Shown here: one piece after another, positions 63,864-64,000 of the stretch | Numbering within the stretch: position 1 is the first letter of the stretch | Layout of the letters: each line of letters begins with the position of its first letter | Assembly: GCA_946406035.1 (NCBI GenBank) | Contig: CAMJJG010000003.1 | Span: 45,310-109,309, forward strand | Direction: 5' to 3' | DNA length: 64,000 bases | Source of the DNA: an uncultured Prevotellaceae bacterium | GTDB lineage: Bacteria; Bacteroidota; Bacteroidia; Bacteroidales; Muribaculaceae | Position numbers and translations under genes: made by a program | Notes under the pieces: generated by a model | Told to the model about the DNA's origin: nothing | What the model saw: the letters and a program-made list of their open reading frames with translations, nothing else | Database searches by the model: none

Positions 63864-64000
63864 TTACCTCACGCGGCCCTGGTAGCTGCCGTCGCGGGTG
63901 TCAACCTCGATGATCTCGTCGGTGTCGATAAACAGCGGCACACGCACGGTGGCGCCGGTCTCGACGGTGGCGGGCTTGAGGGTGTTGGTGGCGGTGTCGC
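63864..64000 (-). CDS. efp: Elongation factor P, 3' end (partial)
   Basis: The last 44 codons are present and the gene continues past the window end. Reading the minus strand gives [20 protein letters not shown], then [19 protein letters not shown] and the ending QGRVR. This is the C-terminal S1-like (domain III) portion of EF-P, including the conserved GATVxVPLFI and IxVDTRxGxY motifs. EF-P relieves ribosome stalling at proline runs. It is convergent with the nuo-atp array and separated from it by two hairpins. Confidence 0.93.
   Translation of the reverse strand, partial: DTATNTLKPATVETGATVRVPLFIDTDEIIEVDTRDGSYQGRVR

Overview
This window reads as the chromosome of an anaerobic member of the Bacteroidales, most likely a Muribaculaceae-type gut bacterium. 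The evidence is: promoters of the Bacteroidetes type (TTTG, 19-20 bases, TAnnTTTG) in front of many genes; TonB-dependent receptors and acidic Bacteroidetes lipoproteins; a fused nuoCD with no nuoE, nuoF or nuoG; an oxygen-sensitive class III ribonucleotide reductase; and many secreted proteins ending in a paired dockerin-like motif (NIADVTALIDYLL). The family assignment is inference from style; no rRNA or tRNA is present to test it.

Layout. 1-6.7 kb: the end of a secreted protein with a Por/T9SS-like C-terminal tag, then four tandem paralogous secreted dockerin proteins. 7-16 kb: a DUF5723-type envelope protein, nrdD-nrdG, and a TPP-riboswitch-controlled thiamine uptake unit (TonB receptor plus PnuT). 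A 1.5 kb segment with another dockerin gene follows, bracketed by a second near-identical copy of the pnuT 3' end. 16-26 kb: an SF1 helicase, an M50-like membrane protease, the thrS-infC-rpmI-rplT translation cluster, and a CDF transporter-ABC ATPase-ABC permease operon. 26-37 kb: three large extracytoplasmic hydrolases (C10 cysteine protease, GH13 alpha-amylase, M16 protease). The amylase has a perfect 32-base palindrome with a LacI-type core upstream and copies of a dispersed repeat on both sides. 37-46 kb: an ECF sigma/anti-sigma-like/Spy-like trio, four tandem lipoproteins, a TonB receptor, and a SUMF1-fold protein with an N-terminal dockerin pair.

46.5-63.6 kb is the most striking part: one 18-gene co-directional array in which a complete F1Fo ATP synthase operon (atpDCBEFHAG) sits inside an 11-subunit-type complex I operon, between nuoH and nuoI. 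No terminator is visible at either junction, and a promoter is visible only before nuoA. The window closes with the 3' end of efp on the minus strand.

How the genes fit together: ribosome and translation functions (thrS, infC, rpmI, rplT, efp) and energy conservation (nuo/atp) form the core. The rest is an envelope and extracellular repertoire for feeding on host or dietary protein and starch, with thiamine scavenging. Eight of the secreted proteins share the dockerin-like pair although no cohesin is visible.
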